DNA of 56,206 nucleotides from an uncultured Actinomycetes bacterium (GCA_903870905.1 CAIQEU010000009.1:1-56206), one strand, 5' to 3'. Positions 26,221 to 34,593 are shown, counted from the stretch's first letter. Program-made: numbers and translations. Notes: a model not told the origin generated them from the letters alone.

Positions 26221-27677
26221 TGCAGCTCACGCCGGTCGACGTCGACGTCCTCATCCTCGGAGCTGGGTTGTCGGGAATTGGATCCGCCTGTCACCTGCAG
26301 AAGACCTGTCCCGACAAGTCCTACGCCATCCTCGAAGCTCGAGCCGTCTCAGGTGGAACGTGGGATCTCTTCCGCTACCCAGCCGTTCGCTCGGACTCGG
26401 ACATGTTCACCCTCGGCTGGCGCTTCGAACCTTGGCGAGACGCCAAGGCCATCGCCGATGGTCCAGCCATCTTGGACTACATCCGCCACACCTCTGCCAC
26501 CTACGGCGTCGAGCAGCACATCACCTACAACGCCAAGGCGGTTGCGGCATCGTTCTCGAGCGATACCGCGGTGTGGACCGTCACCGTCGAGAACCCTGCA
26601 ACCGGGGCAACTCGGGAGATGACCTGTCGGTTCATCATGGGGTGCACGGGCTACTACCGCTACGACGCTGGGTATCGTCCGACGTTCCCCGGCGAGGAGC
26701 GCTTCACCGGAACGTTCATCCACCCGCAGCACTGGCCGCAGGACTTCGACCCGACGGCGAAGAAGATCGTGGTGATCGGGAGCGGGGCGACGGCGATGAC
26801 CCTCATCCCCGCACTGGCCAAGACCGCAGCGTCGGTCACCATGCTGCAGCGGAGTCCGACCTATGTGGTGGCTCGACCCGATCGAGACCGTGTCGCCGAC
26901 CTGCTCCGCAAGTACCTCCCGGCCAAGGTCGCCTACGCCCTCGTTCGGGGAAAGAACATCTTCGGCGGCACACTGAGCTACCAACTCAGCCAGCGACGAC
27001 CCGCCATGGTGAAACAGGCGTTACGCCAGGCAGCGGTCGAGGCCCTGCCCGAGGGCTTCGACGTCGACACCCACTTCAATCCGTCCTACAAGCCGTGGGA
27101 CCAGCGCATCTGCTTGGTGCCCAACGGCGACCTGTTCGCCGCGATCTCGAGCGGGGCGGCGTCGGTGGTGACTGACACCATCGCCGAGATCGCCGAGACG
27201 GGGATCACGACGACCAATGGGACCGTGCTCGAGGCGGACGTCATCGTGACGGCCACTGGGCTCCAGATGGAACTGCTCAGTGGACTTGCGCTCACGGTCG
27301 ATGGACGAGCGATCAACTACGCCGACACCATTGCCTACAAGGGCATCATGCTGTGTGGGGTGCCCAACCTCAGTTTGACGTTCGGGTACACGAACGCCTC
27401 GTGGACCCTCAAGGCGGACCTCACCTCGGACTACATCTGCCGGTTGCTCAAGTTGATGGACCGAAAGCACGTCCGCATGGCGATCCCGGTAGCTCCAGAG
27501 CCCGGAGCGCCAACCCAACCGTTCCTCAACTTGACGTCGGGGTACGTGACCCGAACCTCGGCTGCGCTCCCGAAGCAAGGGACGAAGGCGCCCTGGCGTC
27601 TGCATCAGAACTACTACTTGGACGTCCTCATGTACCGCCTCGGGCGACTCGATCGGGCGATGGAGTTCAAGCCCTGA
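26220..27677 (+). CDS. FAD-dependent Baeyer-Villiger-type monooxygenase
   Basis: 485 aa from ATG 26220. The FAD site is ILGAGLSGIG (~12-21), the NADPH site VIGSGATAMTL (~184-194), and between them the diagnostic Baeyer-Villiger fingerprint FTGTFIHPQHWP (~162-173; FxGxxxHxxxWP). It therefore probably inserts oxygen next to a carbonyl to form esters or lactones, as EtaA/MymA-type enzymes do; heteroatom oxidation is also possible in this family. The substrate is unknown. It is coupled to the unknown gene upstream and ends 12 nt from the convergent lexA stop. Confidence 0.9.
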   Translation: MQLTPVDVDVLILGAGLSGIGSACHLQKTCPDKSYAILEARAVSGGTWDLFRYPAVRSDSDMFTLGWRFEPWRDAKAIADGPAILDYIRHTSATYGVEQHITYNAKAVAASFSSDTAVWTVTVENPATGATREMTCRFIMGCTGYYRYDAGYRPTFPGEERFTGTFIHPQHWPQDFDPTAKKIVVIGSGATAMTLIPALAKTAASVTMLQRSPTYVVARPDRDRVADLLRKYLPAKVAYALVRGKNIFGGTLSYQLSQRRPAMVKQALRQAAVEALPEGFDVDTHFNPSYKPWDQRICLVPNGDLFAAISSGAASVVTDTIAEIAETGITTTNGTVLEADVIVTATGLQMELLSGLALTVDGRAINYADTIAYKGIMLCGVPNLSLTFGYTNASWTLKADLTSDYICRLLKLMDRKHVRMAIPVAPEPGAPTQPFLNLTSGYVTRTSAALPKQGTKAPWRLHQNYYLDVLMYRLGRLDRAMEFKP

Positions 27678-27689
27678 CGTTCGTCATCC

Positions 27690-28322
27690 CTAGAGCGAGC
27701 GGATGACCGTGACGACCTTGCCGAAGATCGTGATCTCGTCGGAGCGGAACTCCATGGGGGCGTAGGACGCATTGGCTGGCTGGAGCACGATCGTTGCTCC
27801 GTTGCGCTGGAGGAACTTGACCGTTGCTTCCTCGCCCGGAATTCCTGCGACCACGATCTCGCCGTTCTCTGCGGTGACCTGCTCGCGAACCACCACGTAG
27901 TCGCCATCGAAGATCCCCGCCTCGATCATTGAATCACCGCGGACTTGCAACATGAAGACGTTGCCGGCACCGGTGAAGCTCTCCGGCAGGGGCAAGAGCT
28001 CTTCGACCTGCTGGTCGGCCAAGACTCCAGTTCCTGCGGCGACCGATCCGATGAGGGGAACGTGGCGGAGCGAACTGGTCTGGATCTGGGTAGGTCGCTG
28101 CTCGGGGGTGTAGCGAACCTGAATGGCCCGTGGCTTCGTTGGGTCCTTGTAGAGATAGCCCTCACGCTGCAAGACGGCGAGGTGCGTGTGGACGGTGGCT
28201 GACGAGGTCAGGCCGACGTGCTCACCAATCTCCCGGACTGATGGCGGGTAGCCACGGTCACGGGTCGAACTCGCGATGAAATCGAGGATCATCTTGCGTT
28301 TTGGCGTCAGGACTTCGGACAC
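27690..28322 (-). CDS. lexA: LexA repressor
   Basis: 210 aa. The winged helix (~1-70) includes GYPPSVREIGEHVGLTSSATVH. The autocleavage bond is A96-G97 in SVAAGTG; the Ser-Lys dyad is S131 (RGDSMIEAG) and K169 (ATVKFLQ). LexA represses SOS genes and cleaves itself with RecA-ssDNA. GTG 28322 is preceded by GGAGGT with good spacing. The divergent upstream region holds four SOS boxes, so it represses itself and its neighbour. Confidence 0.97.
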   Translation of the reverse strand: MSEVLTPKRKMILDFIASSTRDRGYPPSVREIGEHVGLTSSATVHTHLAVLQREGYLYKDPTKPRAIQVRYTPEQRPTQIQTSSLRHVPLIGSVAAGTGVLADQQVEELLPLPESFTGAGNVFMLQVRGDSMIEAGIFDGDYVVVREQVTAENGEIVVAGIPGEEATVKFLQRNGATIVLQPANASYAPMEFRSDEITIFGKVVTVIRSL

Positions 28323-28353
28323 GTCGACCTCCAGATCGAGTCAAGGTTCAATC

Positions 28354-28365
28354 GAACACCTGTTT
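28354..28365. promoter_or_regulatory. SOS box 1 (LexA operator)
   Basis: GAACACCTGTTT, 32 nt upstream of lexA; one mismatch to GAAC-N4-GTTC. Confidence 0.75.
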
Positions 28366-28395
28366 GGCATGCTACTGAGCGTCGAGGCAGAAAGC

Positions 28396-28407
28396 AAACA
28401 TCTGTTC
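28396..28407. promoter_or_regulatory. SOS box 2 (LexA operator)
   Basis: AAACATCTGTTC, one mismatch to the GAAC-N4-GTTC consensus; lies between boxes 1 and 3. Confidence 0.65.
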
Positions 28408-28413
28408 GACTTG

Positions 28414-28433
28414 ACACGAACATTTGTTCGTGT
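28414..28433. promoter_or_regulatory. SOS box 3 (LexA operator), extended palindrome
   Basis: ACACGAACATTTGTTCGTGT has 9-bp perfect arms around a central TT and contains the consensus GAACATTTGTTC (28418-28429). It should be the strongest site. Confidence 0.9.
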
Positions 28434-28450
28434 TGAACTCTGAACCAAGC

Positions 28451-28462
28451 GAACAGGCGTTC
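28451..28462. promoter_or_regulatory. SOS box 4 (LexA operator)
   Basis: GAACAGGCGTTC, a perfect GAAC-N4-GTTC flanked by GC on both sides, 34 nt before the LysM gene start. Confidence 0.85.
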
Positions 28463-28496
28463 GCACAAGACGTGAGAAGCAGTTGAGGAGGCAGTC

Positions 28497-28937
28497 ATGG
28501 TGATGGTTCCAATGTTCGACGTGGACGAGCTCGACGAATTGGTGTGGCCACGACCCGAGCTGCGGGTGATCGCCGGTGGTCGTGACGAGGACGCAGCGAC
28601 GGTACAACCGCTCCGCCGTCCATCGCACCGGCGCCCGTCGGCTCGAGTGCTGCGTCGACGCCGCCAGGTAGTTGGTCTCCTCGCTGCGACCATCGTGGCG
28701 TTGGCCTTCTGGGCGCTGTCCGCCGTGCTTCCCTCGCCGCTCCCTGTTGGTGCCGCATCGACGATGGCTCCAGGCGTGGCGCTCAACGGTTACTACACCG
28801 TGCAGGCGGGGGACACCGTTTCATCCATTGCCGCATCGGTGGCGGGCGGACGATCCGTCGCTGCCGTACAGTCAGCGATCCTCAATGACCTCGGCACCTC
28901 GGTCATCGTGCCAGGCGAGCGCATCCCTATTCCCTAA
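28497..28937 (+). CDS. SOS-controlled LysM membrane protein (probable division-control protein, DivS/ChiZ/YneA-like)
   Basis: 146 aa. A basic cytoplasmic segment (~35-57), one membrane helix (~58-80) and an extracytoplasmic LysM domain (YYTVQAGDTVSSIAASV to VIVPGERIPIP, ~98-146). ATG 28497 follows GAGGAGG. Position and build match the lexA-divergent division inhibitors of other Gram-positives: YneA in Bacillus, DivS in Corynebacterium, Rv2719c/ChiZ in mycobacteria. Sequence similarity to those is limited to the LysM part, so the function is inferred from context. SOS boxes 3 and 4 lie in its promoter region. Confidence 0.85.
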   Translation: MVMVPMFDVDELDELVWPRPELRVIAGGRDEDAATVQPLRRPSHRRPSARVLRRRRQVVGLLAATIVALAFWALSAVLPSPLPVGAASTMAPGVALNGYYTVQAGDTVSSIAASVAGGRSVAAVQSAILNDLGTSVIVPGERIPIP

Positions 28938-28978
28938 ATCGCCCCGAAAACTGCAGCGGCCGTGGGTGACGATGGCGT

Positions 28979-28984
28979 TAGGGT
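28979..28984 (+). promoter_or_regulatory. -10 element TAGGGT of nrdR
   Basis: TAGGGT, TGGAGG, GTG 28991: 6-nt gap. TGGAGG could also serve as a ribosome-binding site on longer transcripts reading in from the LysM gene. Confidence 0.55.
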
Positions 28985-28990
28985 TGGAGG

Positions 28991-29461
28991 GTGCGATGTC
29001 CATGGTGCTCTGCAGATGATGACCGCGTGGTCGACTCGCGAGTTTCTGATGAGGGAAGCGCGATTCGTCGTCGACGAGAGTGTCAGGGTTGCGGCCAGCG
29101 CTTCACGACGTTCGAGCGCGTGGAAGAGGTTCCCCTCTGGATCGTCAAGCGTGACGGTTCTCGTGAGCCCTTTGACCGCCTCAAGGTCATCCGGGGCGTC
29201 GAAGCTGCCTGCAAGAACCGGCCGGTGGAGCCAGCCATGATCGACATCTTGGTGCAAGAAGTCGAAGACGACCTTCGCGACCTCTCGGGCGATCCGACCT
29301 CAGAAGCGGTTGGCAAGGCGGTGCTCGAGCACCTCGGAAAGCTCGACCAGGTGGCCTACGTGCGCTTCGCCAGCGTCTACAAGGGATTCGACGACATCGG
29401 TGACTTTCAGCGAGAAGTCGGAGCGCTGATCAAGAGCACTCAGCCAAAGGCCAGGAAGTGA
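28991..29461 (+). CDS. nrdR: Transcriptional repressor NrdR
   Basis: 156 aa. The zinc ribbon uses C3, C6 (RCPWC) and C31, C34 (CQGC); the ATP-cone domain follows (~48-138; WIVKRDGSREPFDRLKV). NrdR senses ATP/dATP and represses ribonucleotide reductase genes at NrdR boxes; no nrd gene is in the window. The GTG start is fixed by the canonical MRCPWC N-terminus. The stop overlaps the PIG-L gene (GTGA). Confidence 0.97.
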   Translation: MRCPWCSADDDRVVDSRVSDEGSAIRRRRECQGCGQRFTTFERVEEVPLWIVKRDGSREPFDRLKVIRGVEAACKNRPVEPAMIDILVQEVEDDLRDLSGDPTSEAVGKAVLEHLGKLDQVAYVRFASVYKGFDDIGDFQREVGALIKSTQPKARK

Positions 29462-30171
29462 GCACGCTCGACCTCCACACGGCCACGCCCGAGATTGTGC
29501 TCGCTATCTACGCCCACCCTGACGACGCTGATGTTGCAGCTGCAGGAACGCTCAGCCGATGGGTGAAAGAAGGCACAGTGGTGCACCTCATGGTCATCGC
29601 CGATGGTGGGCGGGGATCGACGAACCCTGATGCGAGCCCCGAGTCGACCGCTGCACTGCGGGCTGAAGAGCTCGAAGCAGCCTGCGCGATTACGGGGGTC
29701 TCGGTTGAGGTGCTCGGCGTTGGCGATGGGGACATTGTGAACGATCACACGCTCCGGCGGATGCTCGTCGAGCGCATTCGACGCCTCCGTCCAGACGTGG
29801 TGCTCAGTCACGATCCAACGGCGATCTTCTTCGGCCAGCACTACTTCAACCACGCTGACCATCGAGCGCTCGGTTGGGCAGTGCTCGACGCGGTCGCTCC
29901 GGCTGCAGCGATGCCGCACTACTTCCCCGAGGCCGGTGCGCCCCATGGTGTGAGCGAAGTCCTGCTGTCGGGCACCCTCGAGCCGAATTGCGTGGTCGAC
30001 ATCTCCGCGACGCTCGACGTCAAGATCTCCGCTGTTGCTTGCCACCGGAGTCAATTCGACGGCCAGGGGGACGCGATTGGCGATGTGCTCCGGCACCGAG
30101 CGGGAGAAGATGGCCGTCGGGCCGGGCTGAAGGCGGCGGAGTCGTTCCGCCTACTCCGTCCCAATGGCTGA
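29458..30171 (+). CDS. PIG-L family (LmbE-like) zinc deacetylase
   Basis: 237 aa. The motif AHPDDADV (~19-26) supplies zinc-binding H and D residues; HADH near 131 provides a further ligand. PIG-L enzymes remove N-acetyl groups from GlcNAc-type substrates, including MshB/Mca in mycothiol metabolism. This protein lacks features that would identify it as MshB or Mca, so the substrate is open. GTG 29458 overlaps nrdR by four nt and its stop overlaps dinB by eight (ATGGCTGA). Confidence 0.87.
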   Translation: MSTLDLHTATPEIVLAIYAHPDDADVAAAGTLSRWVKEGTVVHLMVIADGGRGSTNPDASPESTAALRAEELEAACAITGVSVEVLGVGDGDIVNDHTLRRMLVERIRRLRPDVVLSHDPTAIFFGQHYFNHADHRALGWAVLDAVAPAAAMPHYFPEAGAPHGVSEVLLSGTLEPNCVVDISATLDVKISAVACHRSQFDGQGDAIGDVLRHRAGEDGRRAGLKAAESFRLLRPNG

Positions 30172-31456
30172 GGCACCCCCGCTCACTCCCACCATCCTCC
30201 ACGTGGACATGGACGCGTTCTTCGCTGCTGTTGAGGTCCTCGATCACCCAGAACTCGCCGGTAAGCCGGTCCTCGTGGGTGGAACGGGCAACCGCGGCGT
30301 GGTTGCAGCCTGCACCTACGAAGCTCGAGCATTCGGCGTTCGATCGGCCATGGCGATGGTCAAAGCTCGCCAACTGTGTCCCGATGCCATCGTGCTGCCC
30401 GGAAACTTCGCTCGCTACCACGAGGTGAGCACGCAGGTACACGCCGTCTTCGCCGAGGTCACCGACCAGATCGAAGCCATTGGGCTCGATGAAGCGTTCT
30501 TAGACGTCGCCCCGGCGGTTCGACGGATGGGCGACCCCCTCGAGATCGCACAGTACCTCCGGGCACGAATCGCTACCACGACGGGCCTTCGGGCATCGGT
30601 CGGGATCGGCACCACGAAGATGGTGGCCAAGTTGGCCAGTCGCCAAGCCAAACCCCGGGCGACGGCCACTGGTGTCGAAGATGGCCAGGGCGTGGTCGTC
30701 GTTCCGGCCGGCACGGAGCGAGCCTTCGTCGCACCGCTTCCGGTCCGGGCGCTGTGGGGCATCGGTCCCTCCACCGCGGCGAAGCTCGCAGGCGTTGGGA
30801 TCACGACGGTGGCAGAACTCGCCGACATTGGCGAGGCGGTGCTCATCGGCCTCCTCGGCGGAGGAGCTGGTCGGCACCTCTCGGCCATGGCGAATGGTCG
30901 AGATCCCGATCCCGTGTCGGGTGGTCGACCGGTGCAATCCATCAGCCAAGAATCAACCTTTCCCGTGGACCTCCACGATGCAGGGGAATTAGCGGCGGTG
31001 CTCACCGAGCACGCTGAACGTGTGGCGGCGCAGTTGCGATCGAAGGGCATGGTGGCCCGAACCATTGCGATCAAGGTGCGATTCGGAGACTTCACCACGG
31101 TGTCGCGCCGAGCCACACAGGCTCGTGGTCTCAACACCGGTCAGGCAATCGCCAAGGTGGCGACCGACCTCTTGGCCAGCGTTCCGCTCCGTGGGGGTGT
31201 GCGACTCCTCGGGGTTGGCGCCAGTGGCCTGAGCGAGTCCGCTGACGAACAGCTCACGATGTTCATGGATGACGGTGCTGTCCAGGCCATTGAGGAGGAG
31301 TGGACGCCGGTGACGACCGCCATCGACGCGGTCCGCGACCGCTTCGGGCCAACAGCCGTTGGGCTCGGTCGCGACCTCGACGCTTCGGGGCTCCTCGATC
31401 GAACGGGTCGTCGGCCCGATCGCTGGGGTCCGACTGCGCCGAACCCTACGCCGTGA
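30164..31456 (+). CDS. dinB: DNA polymerase IV (Y family)
   Basis: 430 aa. Catalytic carboxylates are visible in HVDMDAFFAAVE (~13-24) and IGLDEAFLD (~105-113), with the YEAR fingers motif near 52. Thumb and little-finger domains follow. DEQLTMF near 361-367 is a good beta-clamp-binding peptide. Pol IV performs error-prone translesion synthesis. It is the last gene of an overlapping nrdR / PIG-L / dinB unit downstream of the SOS boxes. The 3' end overlaps the convergent DUF2332 gene by 11 nt. Confidence 0.95.
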   Translation: MAEAPPLTPTILHVDMDAFFAAVEVLDHPELAGKPVLVGGTGNRGVVAACTYEARAFGVRSAMAMVKARQLCPDAIVLPGNFARYHEVSTQVHAVFAEVTDQIEAIGLDEAFLDVAPAVRRMGDPLEIAQYLRARIATTTGLRASVGIGTTKMVAKLASRQAKPRATATGVEDGQGVVVVPAGTERAFVAPLPVRALWGIGPSTAAKLAGVGITTVAELADIGEAVLIGLLGGGAGRHLSAMANGRDPDPVSGGRPVQSISQESTFPVDLHDAGELAAVLTEHAERVAAQLRSKGMVARTIAIKVRFGDFTTVSRRATQARGLNTGQAIAKVATDLLASVPLRGGVRLLGVGASGLSESADEQLTMFMDDGAVQAIEEEWTPVTTAIDAVRDRFGPTAVGLGRDLDASGLLDRTGRRPDRWGPTAPNPTP

Positions 31457-32549
31457 GATTCAGCCAGTAGCCGTGATGGTGGGAGGTCCCGAGGACGCGC
31501 GGTGTGAAGGATCCGCCGGTGAGGGTGGTGGCCACCACCACGGTCTGCTGGTTGAGTGACGAAGCAGCGGCATCGTCGAGGAGGCCGAGCCTGTGGGCGG
31601 CACCTGCGGGCTCCATGGCGATCCACGTTGCTTCTTGGCGCTGACCAATGGTGCGGAGTTGGTCGAGGAATGCCTCGTGGGCTCCTTCTGGAAGGTAGGC
31701 GGCGGCCCACGAGGTCATGACGACGAGGTGCGTTGACGGGTCGCTCAATTGAGCGCACGCCGCCAAATCGTGCTCGAGGGCGCCGGTGCGAATGGTGCAG
31801 CTCGCTCGTTCGCGACGAGCGATGCTGAGCGCCCTCTGGAGACGGGTGAATCGCTCCAGGTCGTCGGGCCACAGACAGGCTTCGAGCCAGCGGCTGTCGT
31901 CGGGATCAGCCGGGTCGAGCGGATGTTGATCGAGGCCCAAGCGCTGCACGATCGTCGGCATGGTGCCTTTGGGTGCGGCCCCTCGATGCTCGATGGCGAT
32001 CGCCACGGAACTCGCTGGATCTCCAACGGTCCGCCCCGAAGAATCGGTGATGGCGTAGTGGTCGAGGAAGAGGTTGAGTCCCGCAGAGCAACCGCCATCA
32101 AGGAGCGTTACGGGATCATCAGCGCTGAGCCCAACTTCGCAGATCGCCGATTGGAGGACTCCGCATCGCTGGACTTCATTGGTCTGCGTGAAGCGCTGCT
32201 CGAGGAGGGGGATGATCCTGGTGCGGTAGTGCGTGACGAAGTCGTTGAAGAGTGCGCCGATCTGTGAAGGGGAGCGTTGGACGAACGTGAGGCCTCTGCT
32301 GGCAGCCACCGAGTCGTAGGAGGTGGCGAGGGGGTGGTCGACGCCACCTAGGAGGAGGTCGTGCACCGAAGCGAAGAGGAGGTTCGCCGGGAACTGCGGT
32401 CGTGGCACGAGTGCAGCGAGCGCCAAGAGGTCGTCGCTGCCCATGACGGCATCGACGAGGGCGACGTAGGTGGGGTTGGCGGCACGAGAGTCTTCGGGAA
32501 TCCACGAAGCGAAGTGTCGAATGAGGCCGTCACGAGTTGCAGCGTCCAT
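31446..32549 (-). CDS. DUF2332 family protein
   Basis: 367 aa. The pattern FASVHDLLLGG, VQRSPSQIGALF, and LLDGGCSAGLNLFLDHY (~148-165) identifies DUF2332, an actinobacteria-rich family of unknown activity. The GCSAGLNL loop looks like a glycine-rich nucleotide or SAM-binding turn, so a methyltransferase-like fold is possible but unproven. ATG 32549 follows GGAGGA about 8 nt upstream, inside the end of the sortase gene; the two are 1 nt apart and evidently cotranscribed. Confidence 0.85.
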   Translation of the reverse strand: MDAATRDGLIRHFASWIPEDSRAANPTYVALVDAVMGSDDLLALAALVPRPQFPANLLFASVHDLLLGGVDHPLATSYDSVAASRGLTFVQRSPSQIGALFNDFVTHYRTRIIPLLEQRFTQTNEVQRCGVLQSAICEVGLSADDPVTLLDGGCSAGLNLFLDHYAITDSSGRTVGDPASSVAIAIEHRGAAPKGTMPTIVQRLGLDQHPLDPADPDDSRWLEACLWPDDLERFTRLQRALSIARRERASCTIRTGALEHDLAACAQLSDPSTHLVVMTSWAAAYLPEGAHEAFLDQLRTIGQRQEATWIAMEPAGAAHRLGLLDDAAASSLNQQTVVVATTLTGGSFTPRVLGTSHHHGYWLNLTA

Positions 32550-32550
32550 T

Positions 32551-33408
32551 TCAGAATCCTCCAGGGAGTGCTCGAGCGATGAGGGTGTAGGTCAAGGAGA
32601 GTGCTGCCATGCCACCGAGGCCGACGAGCACGCTCGCCAAGCGCTGGCGGCGCCAGAGCACGACCGTGAGGACGGCAGCGAGTGCGGTGAGCGCCACCAC
32701 CAGTGCGAGCACGAGCGGCGATGGTGGTCTCGGCGCCAACAGAGGAGTGCTCCAGCGAAGGTGCGCAGCGGAGCGAGGGACCGCAGAGGCCTGGAGGCTG
32801 GCGCGGACGATGAGGCGGCGTGCGGCAGAGAACTTCGGCGTGCAGGTGGTGAGGGTGAGTGATGGCGTTGTGCTCGGGAGAATCGCACCCAGATCGGTCG
32901 GGAGCACGGTGACGGCTCCGGTCACCGTGAAGGTGAATCGTCCGAGTGGGCTCTCGACGATGATGGGGTCGCCGAGACGGAGGCGGTCGAGCGACCAGAA
33001 GGGTCGTCCCCAGGTTGTGCGGTGTCCGGCGATGGCAGCGTCACCAGTTTCACCGGGCAGGACGGTCCCGGGGTAGTGGCCAGGACCTGCTTCGAGCTGT
33101 GCTTCCCCGGTGCCCTCGATGATGACCTGATTGACGCCGATGGTGGGAATGATGATCCGACCAATGGCGCTCCCGATGGGGGGAGTGGGCTGAGGGGCGG
33201 CCACGGTGTGCCCCGCAGGCACGAGGTTGTGGAGCGCTGGGAGATTGAGCCGCTCGGCGAGCAGGACTTGGTCGTGGTGTTCACTCAGGCTGGTGCCGAC
33301 GGTGAGGTAGAGGGCGAATCCGCAGATCGCGAGACCGAGGACGACCAGCGTGCGCCCAATGGTGCCGACCACCTCCCACCATGGCTGTCGGGCGGGTGGT
33401 GCCTCCAC
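32551..33408 (-). CDS. Class E sortase
   Basis: About 285 aa from GTG 33408, 10 nt after the transpeptidase stop. An N-terminal membrane helix (~13-36), then the sortase barrel with H in AGHRTTWG, C in LTTCTPKF and R in RRLIVRA as the catalytic triad, then a second membrane region (~225-280) that makes it two-ended in the membrane. The TLTTCTP motif is typical of class E enzymes, which prefer LAxTG signals. No protein in the window shows a clear sorting signal. An open frame continues 153 nt further upstream inside the transpeptidase gene but is not coding-like there. Confidence 0.88.
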   Translation of the reverse strand: MEAPPARQPWWEVVGTIGRTLVVLGLAICGFALYLTVGTSLSEHHDQVLLAERLNLPALHNLVPAGHTVAAPQPTPPIGSAIGRIIIPTIGVNQVIIEGTGEAQLEAGPGHYPGTVLPGETGDAAIAGHRTTWGRPFWSLDRLRLGDPIIVESPLGRFTFTVTGAVTVLPTDLGAILPSTTPSLTLTTCTPKFSAARRLIVRASLQASAVPRSAAHLRWSTPLLAPRPPSPLVLALVVALTALAAVLTVVLWRRQRLASVLVGLGGMAALSLTYTLIARALPGGF

Positions 33409-33418
33409 GCAGATCGTG

Positions 33419-34558
33419 TCAGGAAGGGAGGATGGTGACGAGCGTGCCGATTGGCGTGTAGGGCCAGACCGCACCGGCATTGGCGAAGGGCATCTCGACG
33501 CATCCAAGGCTCTGCGGCCAGCCGTAGGACGCTCGGATGTAGCCGTGGAGGGCATCGCCACCGTTGAAGTAGCTCACCCACGGAATGCCGGTGTCGTGGT
33601 AGTGCGAGCCATCGGGGTTCGTGCCACTCATCGTGGTGGACGAGAAGCGGAGGTACACCGGGTAGGTGCCGACGGCAGTTTCGACGCCGCTCGCTCCCGT
33701 GTTGACGAGCGTTGTGTACTGCAGGTGACCATTCACGAAGAGCTTCAGGGTCTCGGGTCGAGTCTGGTTGACGACAACGTAGTTCCAATTATGGGTGTTG
33801 CCCTTGTGAGCAGCGGCATCTCTGAGGAGCGCTGACCAGACATCGGCCGAGGCAATGCCATCGGTGGTCATGGCGTGCTGGTACTCGAAGTTCATGACGG
33901 CACCTCTAGTGATGACCGTGAACTGCGAGGGGTGCCAGAGCGTGCCGACCACCTTCGGCAGCGCACTGAACCGAGGGCTGAAGGTTCCAGGAACCGGAGC
34001 GAGTGAGGTCCACGCGGTGGCGTCAGCGGTGGCTGGGGTGAAGGTTTCCGGCAGGTAGTTGAGCTGGGCCAGCAACTGGTTGAGTCGGAGTGCTGACCCC
34101 CCGTCGGCGGTGAATCGAATGATGGTTGGGCTGGCGAGCGTGTGGTTCGCGACATCGGTCACTCCAGAGCGGCCGCTCGGAACGGTGATCGTGTAGGTGG
34201 TCTTCGGAATGAGCGCACCCGTCGGCGTGAAGGTGAAGGTGGTCGGCGCCGACAGCGCCCACGACCCAGCGACGACTGGTCGGATGGTTGGGTGCACGAC
34301 GGCGTTCATGGGGTTGTTGAACGTGATGGAGATTGGGCTTCCGCCTTGGAAGTGGGTGCCAGAGGCGGGGTTGGTTGCGGTCACGACCAAGGTTGGGCTG
34401 ATCTCGTTGACCGACGCATTGGCAGCGAGGCCTCGGCTCATGAGCGCAAACGATCCCGCGGCAACCGCTCCAACGGCCACGATCACGGTGGCGACGAGAC
34501 CCACGCGCCGGACGCGCCGCTCCAGCAGAGACTGAGGCGAGCGTTCGCGAGTGGCCAC
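33419..34558 (-). CDS. L,D-transpeptidase (YkuD) with N-terminal Ig-like domain
   Basis: 379 aa. A membrane anchor (~17-38), a Big_5-like beta domain (~50-150; NPASGTHFQGGSPISITFNNPM), a short peptidoglycan-binding-like helix region (~150-175), and the catalytic YkuD domain (~220-379) with HGYIRAS and SLGCVEM holding the nucleophile cysteine. It forms 3-3 peptidoglycan cross-links or attaches proteins outside the cell. GTG 34558 is 6 nt after a -10 TAAACT. First gene of an operon with sortase and DUF2332. Confidence 0.92.
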   Translation of the reverse strand: MATRERSPQSLLERRVRRVGLVATVIVAVGAVAAGSFALMSRGLAANASVNEISPTLVVTATNPASGTHFQGGSPISITFNNPMNAVVHPTIRPVVAGSWALSAPTTFTFTPTGALIPKTTYTITVPSGRSGVTDVANHTLASPTIIRFTADGGSALRLNQLLAQLNYLPETFTPATADATAWTSLAPVPGTFSPRFSALPKVVGTLWHPSQFTVITRGAVMNFEYQHAMTTDGIASADVWSALLRDAAAHKGNTHNWNYVVVNQTRPETLKLFVNGHLQYTTLVNTGASGVETAVGTYPVYLRFSSTTMSGTNPDGSHYHDTGIPWVSYFNGGDALHGYIRASYGWPQSLGCVEMPFANAGAVWPYTPIGTLVTILPS

Positions 34559-34564
34559 GGCCGG

Positions 34565-34570
34565 AGTTTA
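34565..34570 (-). promoter_or_regulatory. -10 element TAAACT of the L,D-transpeptidase operon
   Basis: On the minus strand TAAACT, CCGGCC, GTG 34558: 6-nt gap, predicted leaderless. It lies in the 35-nt space after glnD. Confidence 0.6.
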
Positions 34571-34593
34571 TCCCTCGGAGCGGTCCGTGGTCG

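Noticed and set aside
28340-28470. Short repeats as a CRISPR-like array
   Set aside because: The repeats are 12-nt palindromic LexA sites at uneven spacing next to lexA, with no spacers of regular length and no cas genes.
33409-33561. Longer N-terminus for the sortase
   Set aside because: The extension overlaps the catalytic end of the L,D-transpeptidase in another frame and has no conserved features.
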